From the NCBI GenBank assembly GCA_963715635.1, contig OY970261.1, forward strand, positions 3,224,001 through 3,288,000: a stretch of DNA of 64,000 bases. The letters run 5' to 3'. Positions 56,932 through 64,000 of the stretch are shown here, piece after piece. Numbering within the stretch: position 1 is the stretch's first letter; each line of letters starts with the position of its first letter. The notes beneath the pieces are model-generated. The model was given only the letters and a program-made list of their open reading frames with translations. It had not been told where the DNA came from and did no database searches. This DNA is from JAPKZH01 sp963715635 (lineage in GTDB: Bacteria; Acidobacteriota; Aminicenantia; Aminicenantales; UBA4085). Position numbers and translations under genes: made by a program.

Positions 56932-58074
56932 TTAAGGACGATAATAATCCACTTTTTTGAAGATGAAAAGCCCGTAGGCCGCGTCAGCCAGGAGCAACGC
57001 GCCGGAAATGAAGAACGGATACTGCAATCCATAACGATAGCCCAGCGGCGAATAAACTAGAGCGCCGACCATCTGGCCTAAAATCTGGATGGCGATCAGC
57101 AAGCCGGCGCTGCCGCCGATGCTCCGTCTTTCAAAAAGCCTCGATATGGACAGTGTGATCAGGACCCCTAGGCCGCCATCCCCGATCTCATGGAGGATTC
57201 GGAAAAAGATAGAAATATAGACATTATGATTTACCATGAGGATCAGCCCGGCTCCCGAAAGGGCCATCGACAGAAGCAGCAGGCGCTTGTTGAGGCGTGC
57301 ATTGTACCTTAAAAACCCGACCAAAAAAGCCGTGAAAGCCAGGGCAGACAAAGGGATCGAAATATAGAAAGAGACTTGAAGTTTGTTCAGCCCAAAGAAT
57401 TTTTCAAGGAAAGGGCTGTAGACTGTTCCTTCAACGCCCCAATGAAGGGCCAGAATAAAGATGAACACGACAAAGAGGAGCGTCTTTTTCTGGAGCAGGC
57501 TGTTCCGGTATTCTTTAAAAGACACCAGCCAAAACCGTTGGTGGTCGAAATGGCGGATAAAAAGCAGCACGATCATGGTCAAGACCGAAAAAACGGCCAG
57601 GAGAGTCCGGAAATTGCCGAACTGGGTAAGAAACCCGCCGGCCAAGACCCCGAGAGCCGGACCCAGACCGACCCAGAATATATACGTTCCGTACTTTTTG
57701 TTCGGATCCATGTCGGTCTCATCTTTGTAGTACATGCTGTTGATGGAGATATCCAGGGCGTTATTAGCCATCCCCAGGAATAAAAATAGGGCAGCCATCA
57801 GATAAAAAGTCTGCGCCCAGGCGATGAGCAGGAAAAGCGCGCATTCGGCGAAAAGAGCCGCATGGACGACGCCGGCGATGGAAAAGCGGTCATTGATCCA
57901 GCCCGTCGGGAAGGAAATCAACAAAGGGGCCAGGGCGAATAGGGATATGACGATGCCGATCTGCCAGCCGCTAAAGCCGATGCTCAGAAAATGGAGCGGG
58001 ATGAGGAAAAACACCGAAGTGACGGTGAGCTTGCGGCAGAAATTGACGAAATGAATCTTGGCATGAAGAGACAT
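56932..58074 (-). CDS. Major facilitator superfamily transporter
   Basis: 380 residues, about 11-12 spans. The loop between spans 2 and 3 reads PTGWINDRFSI, a variant of the MFS motif A, and the second half has a matching FERRSIGGSAGLL. Substrate cannot be told. Leads into the YgiQ-like gene. Confidence 0.88.
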   Translation of the reverse strand: MSLHAKIHFVNFCRKLTVTSVFFLIPLHFLSIGFSGWQIGIVISLFALAPLLISFPTGWINDRFSIAGVVHAALFAECALFLLIAWAQTFYLMAALFLFLGMANNALDISINSMYYKDETDMDPNKKYGTYIFWVGLGPALGVLAGGFLTQFGNFRTLLAVFSVLTMIVLLFIRHFDHQRFWLVSFKEYRNSLLQKKTLLFVVFIFILALHWGVEGTVYSPFLEKFFGLNKLQVSFYISIPLSALAFTAFLVGFLRYNARLNKRLLLLSMALSGAGLILMVNHNVYISIFFRILHEIGDGGLGVLITLSISRLFERRSIGGSAGLLIAIQILGQMVGALVYSPLGYRYGLQYPFFISGALLLADAAYGLFIFKKVDYYRP

Positions 58075-58146
58075 GGTCTTCCCGGCCTATCAATTTTAAG
58101 CCCCCTATTATACTCAAAAATTTGGTGACACAATACTGTGTTCCCA

Positions 58147-58190
58147 TAAAAAAAGGGGCGGTTCTCTTTCCGGCGCAAGAGAACCGCCCC
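58147..58190 (-). terminator. Intrinsic terminator of the sigma/anti-sigma/DUF4097 operon
   Basis: Perfect 14-bp stem (58155-58168 with 58177-58190), 8-nt loop, then seven U on the minus strand (58154-58148). Confidence 0.88.
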
Positions 58191-58219
58191 CCGAAGGCGT
58201 ATAAACTAGGGCTCGCTCG

Positions 58220-59179
58220 TTATCTCTTGAAGATACGAACGCTGCCGCTGAAGGTCTTCAGATGCACCGAAGCTCCGCCGCCGTTCACGACGCCACGGAG
58301 ATCGTTCTTGGAGATCCTGCCGGACATGGTCACTGCAAAATCCGATTCGATATGGCCGCTGAAAGCTTCCGCCTCCAGGTCGAACGCAGAATCTGCGGGG
58401 ATCCTCAACTCGATGCCGCCGCTCATGGCTTCCATATCGTATTTTCCGTCTTTTATGATTTGTCCCTCGTAGGTGATGTTGCCGCTCAAGACCTTGGCCC
58501 TGAAGGATTTCGTCCCCGAAATATCCCTCACTTTGATATTGCCGCTTGTTGATTCGGCCTCAAAAGAGCCCGTGATTTTCTCAACCGTGAGGTTGCCGGA
58601 GACGACCTTTAAATTGACGTCACCAACAATATCATGCAGTTCGGACGTCCCGCTGATTGTTTTGAAATCAACACCTTTCCCGGCTTTGACGACAACCAGA
58701 TTTCCGCTGGTGATATCCCCCTCGAGCGGCCCGCCGATATTCTCGACGCTCACATTGCCGCTCACGCATCTGATCTTGGCCCCGGCCTTATCGGGGATCC
58801 AAATCTCATAGTCCACCCTGACGCTGAAATCGTCGTTTCTGCTGAATCTTTGTTCCGGATACTTGGTTTCGATGCGGAGAATGTTCCCGGTCTTGTTCAC
58901 TTCGATCGTGACTTTGTCGATATTCTCTTTAGCTTTTTCGAGCGTCTTGGCTTCCGAAACCTTGAGAGCATTGATCTTGACCTGTGCCTGGTCCCAGCTT
59001 TTGATGTCGATCTTGCCGGAGACATTGGCGACAATCACTTTGCCGTCTTTGTCCAGGCTCTCGATTTTATCGAACTTGGCCTCAAATTTTTCTTTCGCTG
59101 CGGCCCCGACGTAAATCCCAAAAACAAGAAGCAGAGCGGCTCCCGCGATTGCGATTTTTCCGAATCTCTTTGCGCTCAT
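58220..59179 (-). CDS. DUF4097 family exported beta-helix-like protein
   Basis: 319 residues from ATG 59179, the second of two close ATGs, because AAAGGAGG touches the first (59185). Signal peptide about 1-27. The rest is a repeating beta structure with SGN/SGT/SGH turns about every 20 residues (VSGNVSVENIGG, TSGNLVV, ISGTSELHD, LSGNITYEG), the DUF4097 fold. Such proteins are frequent in operons with ECF sigma and anti-sigma genes. Likely an envelope-exposed or periplasmic sensor or structural protein. Confidence 0.88.
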   Translation of the reverse strand: MSAKRFGKIAIAGAALLLVFGIYVGAAAKEKFEAKFDKIESLDKDGKVIVANVSGKIDIKSWDQAQVKINALKVSEAKTLEKAKENIDKVTIEVNKTGNILRIETKYPEQRFSRNDDFSVRVDYEIWIPDKAGAKIRCVSGNVSVENIGGPLEGDITSGNLVVVKAGKGVDFKTISGTSELHDIVGDVNLKVVSGNLTVEKITGSFEAESTSGNIKVRDISGTKSFRAKVLSGNITYEGQIIKDGKYDMEAMSGGIELRIPADSAFDLEAEAFSGHIESDFAVTMSGRISKNDLRGVVNGGGASVHLKTFSGSVRIFKR

Positions 59180-59201
59180 GGTCATCCTCCTTTGATTTCA
59201 G

Positions 59202-59909
59202 TTATAAGGTCTTCCCCGACCCGTTTCCGGCCGGAGATTTTTTCTTCAAGTCTACAACATTGCCCAAAAATTCCACCTTTTCCTTGTACGCCGACAGGAG
59301 ATATATCCTAGCGTCTAGGCTGTTAGGATCCCTGCGGACGGCATTCTGGCAGGCCTGGATAGAGGAGTTGATCAAGGTGAGGTTTTGGTCGAAGACCGCC
59401 GCTATCTGGGGGTCGAGGCTGCCCTTTTGAGAAGCAACGGCCTCGTTGAGGGCCTGAATGGCGAGCTGATAATGTTTCTCCGCTTCGCCCAGTTTCGCCA
59501 GCGTGTATTTATCCTGATCGGAAAGCCTTGGCACGGCTTTCCCCTGCCAGGGCCTAAGGCCGACCATGATGCCGCCGATGACAATAACGAGGATCAAGGC
59601 GGCCGCCCAGACGAACTTTGTCCGGTTTGGGGAAAATATAGATTTCCGCCAACCGGCTTCTTGGCCGTAGCCCAAACGCTGCTCGCGTTGTGCGGCTTGG
59701 ACCCTGGACAAGATGCGGGGCCAATTATCATCCGAAGGAGTAAGCTCTTCCAGGGCCTTAGCCTTTTCCGTGATTCCCTGGAAATCCTGGATAAGGCTGC
59801 GGCAGTCTGCGCAGGATGCGAGATGCCGTTGCAGCCGGGCTTGGTCTTTGGGCTGCAACGCCCTATCCAGATATTCTCCGATGAGCTTGTGTGTTTTTGT
59901 GCATCTCAT
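59202..59909 (-). CDS. Anti-sigma factor with zinc-finger and periplasmic helical domain
   Basis: 235 residues. zf-HC2 motif HLASCADC (about 29-36), preceded by EYLDRALQPKDQARLQ as in anti-sigma zinc-binding domains; one span (about 98-116); a periplasmic helical part of about 110 residues resembling a TPR-like pair (AEKHYQLAIQALNEA, CQNAVRRDPNSLDARIYLL). It starts 11 bp after the ECF sigma gene and 22 bp before the DUF4097 gene. Expected to hold the sigma factor inactive until an envelope signal. Confidence 0.9.
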   Translation of the reverse strand: MRCTKTHKLIGEYLDRALQPKDQARLQRHLASCADCRSLIQDFQGITEKAKALEELTPSDDNWPRILSRVQAAQREQRLGYGQEAGWRKSIFSPNRTKFVWAAALILVIVIGGIMVGLRPWQGKAVPRLSDQDKYTLAKLGEAEKHYQLAIQALNEAVASQKGSLDPQIAAVFDQNLTLINSSIQACQNAVRRDPNSLDARIYLLSAYKEKVEFLGNVVDLKKKSPAGNGSGKTL

Positions 59910-59920
59910 GGCATCTCTCC

Positions 59921-60607
59921 TTAAATCAATCGCCGGTCCTTGAGATAATCCCTGAGCTTCATACGGGCTTTGAAAAGCTGAGATTTCGACGTCCCGATCG
60001 AGAGACCAAGCATGCGGGCGATTTCATTGTGCTTATACCCCTGAACATCGTGAAGGAGGAAAATCTCCCTCAATTTATGGGGCAGCGTTTCGATAGCCCT
60101 GTCCAGGGATTTTCGGGCATCCCGGTCCTCGGAGACTGCGCGGGTGTCTTGGATGGCACCCTCGACCCCGGTCAAGGAGACCGTCTTTTGAAATTCGGCT
60201 TTATTGGAGCGGAGGTAGCTGTAGCAAGTGTTTAATGCGATGCGGTAAACCCAGCCGACAAACGTGTCGGTTTTTTGAACATCTTCCAGGTGGCTAAATA
60301 CTTTCAAGAAGATTTCCTGGAGGAGGTCTTCGGCCGCGACCCGATTGAAAGTGTAGCGAAAGGCCAGGTTAAAGAGTGGGGTTTTCAGGCGGTGATAAAT
60401 GGCTTCCATGGCCTGGGCATCGCCTGCTTGAGAGCGGCTGATCAAGTCGGCAAAAGAGGCGTGCCCGGACAACGAGACCTGGGAAGAAATGTCATCTTTT
60501 GGCTGGGCCATGACCGCCGGCTCCTGGATGAACGGTCCCACCGGAGACCTTGAGACATTATCTGCGATTTGGAGGCCGTTTGCTAGCGCAAAATCCTGGT
60601 AAGCCAC
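59921..60607 (-). CDS. ECF sigma factor (RpoE-like)
   Basis: 228 residues from GTG 60607 (GAGAGAG upstream); ATG 60511 is an alternative that would drop a poorly conserved N-terminal 32 residues. Region 2: LFNLAFRYTFNRVAAEDLLQEIFLKVF and WVYRIALNTCYSYLR, region 4: LPHKLREIFLLHDVQ and HNEIARMLGLSIGTSKSQL, each split here only for length. First gene of the sigma, anti-sigma, DUF4097 operon; a candidate self-controlled promoter lies upstream. Confidence 0.93.
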   Translation of the reverse strand: MAYQDFALANGLQIADNVSRSPVGPFIQEPAVMAQPKDDISSQVSLSGHASFADLISRSQAGDAQAMEAIYHRLKTPLFNLAFRYTFNRVAAEDLLQEIFLKVFSHLEDVQKTDTFVGWVYRIALNTCYSYLRSNKAEFQKTVSLTGVEGAIQDTRAVSEDRDARKSLDRAIETLPHKLREIFLLHDVQGYKHNEIARMLGLSIGTSKSQLFKARMKLRDYLKDRRLI

Positions 60608-60630
60608 TTTTTCTCTCTCTTCAATCCTAA

Positions 60631-60659
60631 TAGATGAAGAGAGTCAAAAAAAGGTTGCT
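60631..60659 (-). promoter_or_regulatory. Possible ECF-type autoregulated promoter
   Basis: Minus strand AGCAACCT (60659-60652), 17 bp, TCTA (60634-60631). ECF promoters often carry an AAC core at -35 and a TC-containing -10. It would begin transcription near 60624, just ahead of GTG 60607. Confidence 0.4.
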
Positions 60660-60777
60660 TTTCCCGGAAAATATTTTCAAAATCTTTATGAAATTCCGGT
60701 AGAAAGATTTTCCAGAATCGCATATAAATAGAGGGAAGGCGGGATTCCGGCATGGCCGCCAAGGCGGAGGAGCGATC

Positions 60778-61764
60778 ATGAAAAAGATCACCAATTTATT
60801 ATCCGTGATAGGGCTCATTTTTCTTCAAGTCAGCCTGATAAGTTGCCAGAAAAAAGAGACTGCACTCTCGGAGATCGAGGTTTCCGGGATTATCGAAGCC
60901 GTTAAAACCGAGATCAAAGCCCAGGCCCAAGGCGAAGTTAGACAGATTCTCGTCCAAGAAGGCCAGAAGGTGAAAAAGGGCGACTTGCTCTGCCTTTTAG
61001 ATGACGAAAAACTTCGCATTCAATTGGCCCAAGTCAAGGCCGGTCAGGACGCCGCCCAGGCCAGGCTCCGACTGGCCAAAATGGGGACCAAAAAAGAGAT
61101 GATCGCGGTCGCTAAAAACCAAGAGGAAATAGCGGCGAAACAGCTGGAGCTGGCCCAAAAAGACGCGGAACGCCTGGCCAAGCTCCTTAACCAAGGCGCT
61201 GTTTCCCAATCCTTGAAAGAAAAGGCTGACCTTGCCCTCAAGGCGGCCCAGGAGCAATACAAAAGCGCCCAAGAAAATTATCGGATGGCGGCCCGCGGCC
61301 GGGAAAAAGAAGAGATCGAAATGGTCGAGGCCGAAATCCAGGGCTTAAAAGCGCAGGAACAGTACTTCCTAAGGCTCCTCCAGGATGCCGAAGTCAAATC
61401 GCCCATAGATGGACTCCTTGAGATCAGGCATATCGAGGTCGGCGAACTCGCCCTTCCAGGCGCAATTCTCTTCAGCCTGATCGACCTCCATCAAACCTAC
61501 GTGAAGGCCTACGTTCCCGAAAGATATACAGGCCGTCTCAGACTTGGAAGCGTGGTAGCCGTCTTCAGCGATTCCTATCCCGGAAAAACATACAAGGGAA
61601 AAATCGATTTCATCTCGGATGAAGCGGAATTCGCTCCCACAAACGTCCAGACCAAAGAGGAGCGCCTCAAACTCGTCTATATGATCAAATCGTATCTGGA
61701 TAACCCGGCCGGAGAGCTCAAGCCGGGCATGCCGGTGGATGTGAAGATTAAGATAGAGGGCTGA
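60778..61764 (+). CDS. HlyD/YbhG-like membrane fusion lipoprotein
   Basis: 328 residues. Lipoprotein signal with lipobox SLISC (Cys23), a biotinyl-lipoyl-like half (GQKVKKGDLLCLLDDE), a long coiled-coil hairpin (about 75-195, rich in Ala, Glu, Lys, Gln), the second lipoyl half (SPIDGLLEIRHIEVGEL) and a beta-barrel domain. It links an inner-membrane ABC exporter to the outer membrane. The order with two ATPases and a permease matches ybhG-F-S-R type exporters. GGAGG lies before the ATG. Confidence 0.9.
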   Translation: MKKITNLLSVIGLIFLQVSLISCQKKETALSEIEVSGIIEAVKTEIKAQAQGEVRQILVQEGQKVKKGDLLCLLDDEKLRIQLAQVKAGQDAAQARLRLAKMGTKKEMIAVAKNQEEIAAKQLELAQKDAERLAKLLNQGAVSQSLKEKADLALKAAQEQYKSAQENYRMAARGREKEEIEMVEAEIQGLKAQEQYFLRLLQDAEVKSPIDGLLEIRHIEVGELALPGAILFSLIDLHQTYVKAYVPERYTGRLRLGSVVAVFSDSYPGKTYKGKIDFISDEAEFAPTNVQTKEERLKLVYMIKSYLDNPAGELKPGMPVDVKIKIEG

Positions 61765-61777
61765 TAAAAGCAAGACG

Positions 61778-62716
61778 ATGTGGGCGATCAAAGCGGAGCA
61801 AATCAGCAAAAAGTTCGAACATGTTGCAGCTATTCAAAACCTTGACCTCGCCGTTGAAAATGGGACCCTGGCGGGCTTGATCGGTCCAGACGGCGCGGGA
61901 AAATCCACGCTCCTCCGCCTGCTAATCGGTCTGCTCCAGCCCACAGCAGGGAGGATTGAAATCGGTGGGTTCGACGTCGCAAAAAATCCGTTCCAGGTCA
62001 AAGACCGGATCGGCTACATGCCCCAGCACTTTAGCCTCTACGGCGACCTGACTGTCGCCGAAAATATGAAATTTTTTGCCGATATTTATGGAGTCCGGGC
62101 CGAGCCGTTTGTCGAAAGAAGAAAAGAGCTTCTCAAATTCAGCGCCCTGGGTCCCTTCCAGGACAGGCTGGCCAGGAATCTTTCCGGCGGCATGCAGAAA
62201 AAACTCGCTCTGGCCTGCAACCTGTTTCATACGCCGGACATCCTCCTTCTGGATGAGCCGACGACCGGCGTCGATCCCGTCTCCAGGCTTGAACTCTGGC
62301 AGCTTCTTAAGCAACTCAATGACAAGGGCGTGACCATCCTGCTCACCACGCCCTACATGGACGAAGCCGCCCGCTGTCACAAGGTCGGGTTTATTTTTGA
62401 AGGACAGATTCTCGCCTACGATTCTCCCCTTAGCCTTGTTGCTTTAATGAAAGACGGGATCGCCGAGCTCATAGCGCCCCCCGCCGAGTCGATTAAAACG
62501 CTGCGCGGCCTGCCCGGAATAAAAAGCATCCATCCTTTCGGCGAAACCCTCCATGTCGTCTATGAAACGGGCCGGATGAGCCTGGAGACGATCAAGGTGC
62601 TTTTCGAAGAAAAACAAATCCCCTTCCAAAGCCTGAAAAAAATTTCGCCCTCTTTCGAGGATGTTTTTTTGGCTTTGGCCCAGGAGAAAGCCCTGGTTCA
62701 AACCGGAAAGCCATGA
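61778..62716 (+). CDS. ABC transporter ATP-binding protein, first of two
   Basis: 312 residues. Walker A GPDGAGKS, Q-loop YMPQHFSLY, signature LSGGMQKK, Walker B ILLLDEP with TTGVDP, and a C-terminal extension of about 80 residues typical of drug or antibiotic exporter ATPases. Stop overlaps the next start by 4 bp. With the following gene it corresponds to the two halves of the fused ATPase YbhF. Confidence 0.92.
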   Translation: MWAIKAEQISKKFEHVAAIQNLDLAVENGTLAGLIGPDGAGKSTLLRLLIGLLQPTAGRIEIGGFDVAKNPFQVKDRIGYMPQHFSLYGDLTVAENMKFFADIYGVRAEPFVERRKELLKFSALGPFQDRLARNLSGGMQKKLALACNLFHTPDILLLDEPTTGVDPVSRLELWQLLKQLNDKGVTILLTTPYMDEAARCHKVGFIFEGQILAYDSPLSLVALMKDGIAELIAPPAESIKTLRGLPGIKSIHPFGETLHVVYETGRMSLETIKVLFEEKQIPFQSLKKISPSFEDVFLALAQEKALVQTGKP

Positions 62717-63462
62717 ACAGCGCGCCAAGCATCGAAGTCCGGGATCTCACCAAAAAATTCGGTTCGTTTACGGCCGTCGATCATATTTCATTCACTGTCA
62801 GAAAGGGAGAGATCTTCGGTTTCCTCGGGCCCAACGGCGCCGGCAAATCCACGACCATCCGGATGCTGTGCGGCATCCTCCGCCCGACGGCGGGCCAAGG
62901 CATCGTGGGAGGATTCAGCATCTCCGCCCGCCCCGACGAAATCAAGAAGATCATCGGCTACATGTCGCAGAAATTCACACTTTACCAGGACCTGACCGTC
63001 AGCGAAAACATCGAGTTTTATGGCGGCATTCATCGGCTTCCGCCGGCTGTCCAACGAGAGCGGAAGAATTGGGTATTGAAGATGGCGGGGCTCGAAGGAC
63101 GAGAGAATTCCCTGACCAGGGAGCTCTCGGGGGGCTGGAAACAGCGGCTGGCGTTGGGATGCGCGATCCTCCATCAGCCCCAGATTTTATTCCTGGATGA
63201 GCCGACGGCCAGCGTGGACCCTGCCTCGCGCCGGGACTTCTGGAACCTGATCTACGAGCTCTCTGAGCAAGAGACTACCGCTTTTGTCACCTCTCACTAC
63301 ATGGATGAAGTCGAGCGGTGTCACAGGATCGCCATTATTCACTCGGGGAAGATCATCGCCCTGGGCTCGCCGCGCGAGCTGAAAGTCCGTTTTACGCAAA
63401 GGGAAAATTCCACGCTGGAGGATGTTTTCGTTTCAGCGGTTCGCGGAGCCAGCTCGCCATGA
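62713..63462 (+). CDS. ABC transporter ATP-binding protein, second of two
   Basis: 249 residues. Walker A GPNGAGKS, Q-loop YMSQKFTLY, signature LSGGWKQR, Walker B ILFLDEP with TASVDP, and the switch His in FVTSHYMDE. Coupled to both neighbours by ATGA overlaps. Likely pairs with the first ATPase as a heterodimer energising the permease. Confidence 0.93.
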   Translation: MNSAPSIEVRDLTKKFGSFTAVDHISFTVRKGEIFGFLGPNGAGKSTTIRMLCGILRPTAGQGIVGGFSISARPDEIKKIIGYMSQKFTLYQDLTVSENIEFYGGIHRLPPAVQRERKNWVLKMAGLEGRENSLTRELSGGWKQRLALGCAILHQPQILFLDEPTASVDPASRRDFWNLIYELSEQETTAFVTSHYMDEVERCHRIAIIHSGKIIALGSPRELKVRFTQRENSTLEDVFVSAVRGASSP

Positions 63463-64000
63463 CCAACAGAATCATTCCCCTCATGAAAAAGGAAGCCCTT
63501 CATATCTGGCGGGACCCGCGAAGCCTGTACATGGCCCTCGGCCTGCCGACCGTCCTGCTCATTCTTTTTGGCTATGCCATCACCTTCGACATCCGTCATA
63601 TCCGCATGGGAATCATCGACCAGGATGGATCCGCGCCCAGCCGCGAACTCATCAGCCGGGTCAAATCCAGCGATTATTTCAGTCTCGTGCATCTATCCTC
63701 CGACGCTTCTGGTGCGGAACGGCTGCTGGACGAAGGGCGCGTGAGACTCATCATCGTTATTCCTCCAGATTTTTCCAAGGACCTGGCTAAAGGAACAGAC
63801 GCACCGCTGCAGCTTCTCGTGGATGGCAGCAACAACAACACGGCTCTTGTCGCCCTTGGCTACATCTCCCGCTTGATCCAGACATTTGCCAAGGACGTCC
63901 TCACTGAAAAGATGAGCCGCCAGGGAGGGTCCTATGACGCCGGTTTTCCCATGATCGACCCCAGAGTCAGAATTTGGTACAACCCCGAGCTGAAAAGCAC
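63459..64000 (+). CDS. ABC-2 type permease (YbhS/YbhR-like), 3' partial
   Basis: 180 codons before the right edge, no stop. Starts MTNRIIPLMKKEALHIWRD with the amphipathic coupling helix typical of ABC-2 permeases, one span (about 26-45), then a large periplasmic domain (MGIIDQDGSAPSRELI, IIVIPPDFSKDL). The rest of the spans lie outside the window. Start overlaps the ATPase stop by 4 bp (ATGA). Confidence 0.9.
   Translation, partial: MTNRIIPLMKKEALHIWRDPRSLYMALGLPTVLLILFGYAITFDIRHIRMGIIDQDGSAPSRELISRVKSSDYFSLVHLSSDASGAERLLDEGRVRLIIVIPPDFSKDLAKGTDAPLQLLVDGSNNNTALVALGYISRLIQTFAKDVLTEKMSRQGGSYDAGFPMIDPRVRIWYNPELKS

Overview
The window reads as one stretch of a diderm, heterotrophic bacterium chromosome. 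The mix of a TonB-dependent receptor with a carboxypeptidase-like N-domain, a DUF5916 outer-membrane protein, secreted S9 peptidases, sulfatase-TPR and CHAT-TPR proteins, and moderate GC outside one AT-rich block best fits Acidobacteriota or Candidatus Aminicenantes. This is inferred from gene content; the complete 16S gene (about 23532-25070, minus) would settle it.

Layout. 1-8.6 kb: end of a spermidine-synthase-like membrane protein, a DUF5916 barrel, a TPR lipid-free secreted protein, a TonB receptor with a possible leader peptide, and a frameshifted VWA-like gene. 8.9-15.8 kb: sulfatase-like/TPR and SGNH/TPR genes facing a carbamoyltransferase, SxtJ-like and DUF5989 cluster. 15.9-19.7 kb: an S9 peptidase, then two duplicated RRM RNA-binding protein genes with near-identical structured leaders and strong terminators, and an unlisted 58-residue basic protein between them. 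19.8-25.3 kb: complete rRNA operon (16S, tRNA-Ile, tRNA-Ala, 23S, 5S; minus strand) with a consensus-like promoter, followed by a 320-bp array of hairpins. 25.9-29.1 kb: four minor pseudopilin genes. 29.1-37.7 kb: lipoprotein amidohydrolase, two translationally coupled S9 peptidases, exported SurE and an exported GyrI-like protein. 37.7-43.5 kb: a five-gene minus operon (QueG-like, histidine kinase, response regulator, Omp85 barrel, membrane protein). 43.6-44.0 kb: ndk.

44.2-54.6 kb is the most unusual region: an AT-rich block with two paralogous, exported TPR-CHAT (caspase-like) proteins in opposite orientations, enclosing a processive-type GT2 glycosyltransferase, a sensor-less sigma54 activator, and a sigma factor with a membrane zinc-finger partner; a small secreted protein precedes the first CHAT gene. 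I propose it as an envelope protease-signalling module; that is inference.

54.7-64 kb: a glycosidase remnant, YgiQ-type radical SAM and MFS genes, an ECF sigma/anti-sigma/DUF4097 operon with a possible autoregulatory promoter, and the start of a YbhGFSR-like ABC export operon with two separate ATPase genes.

The other strong candidate for something new is regulatory: in both RRM genes the leader can pair almost perfectly across the Shine-Dalgarno and start codon, and an upstream segment can pair with the same blocking arm, which is the layout of a two-state RNA switch.
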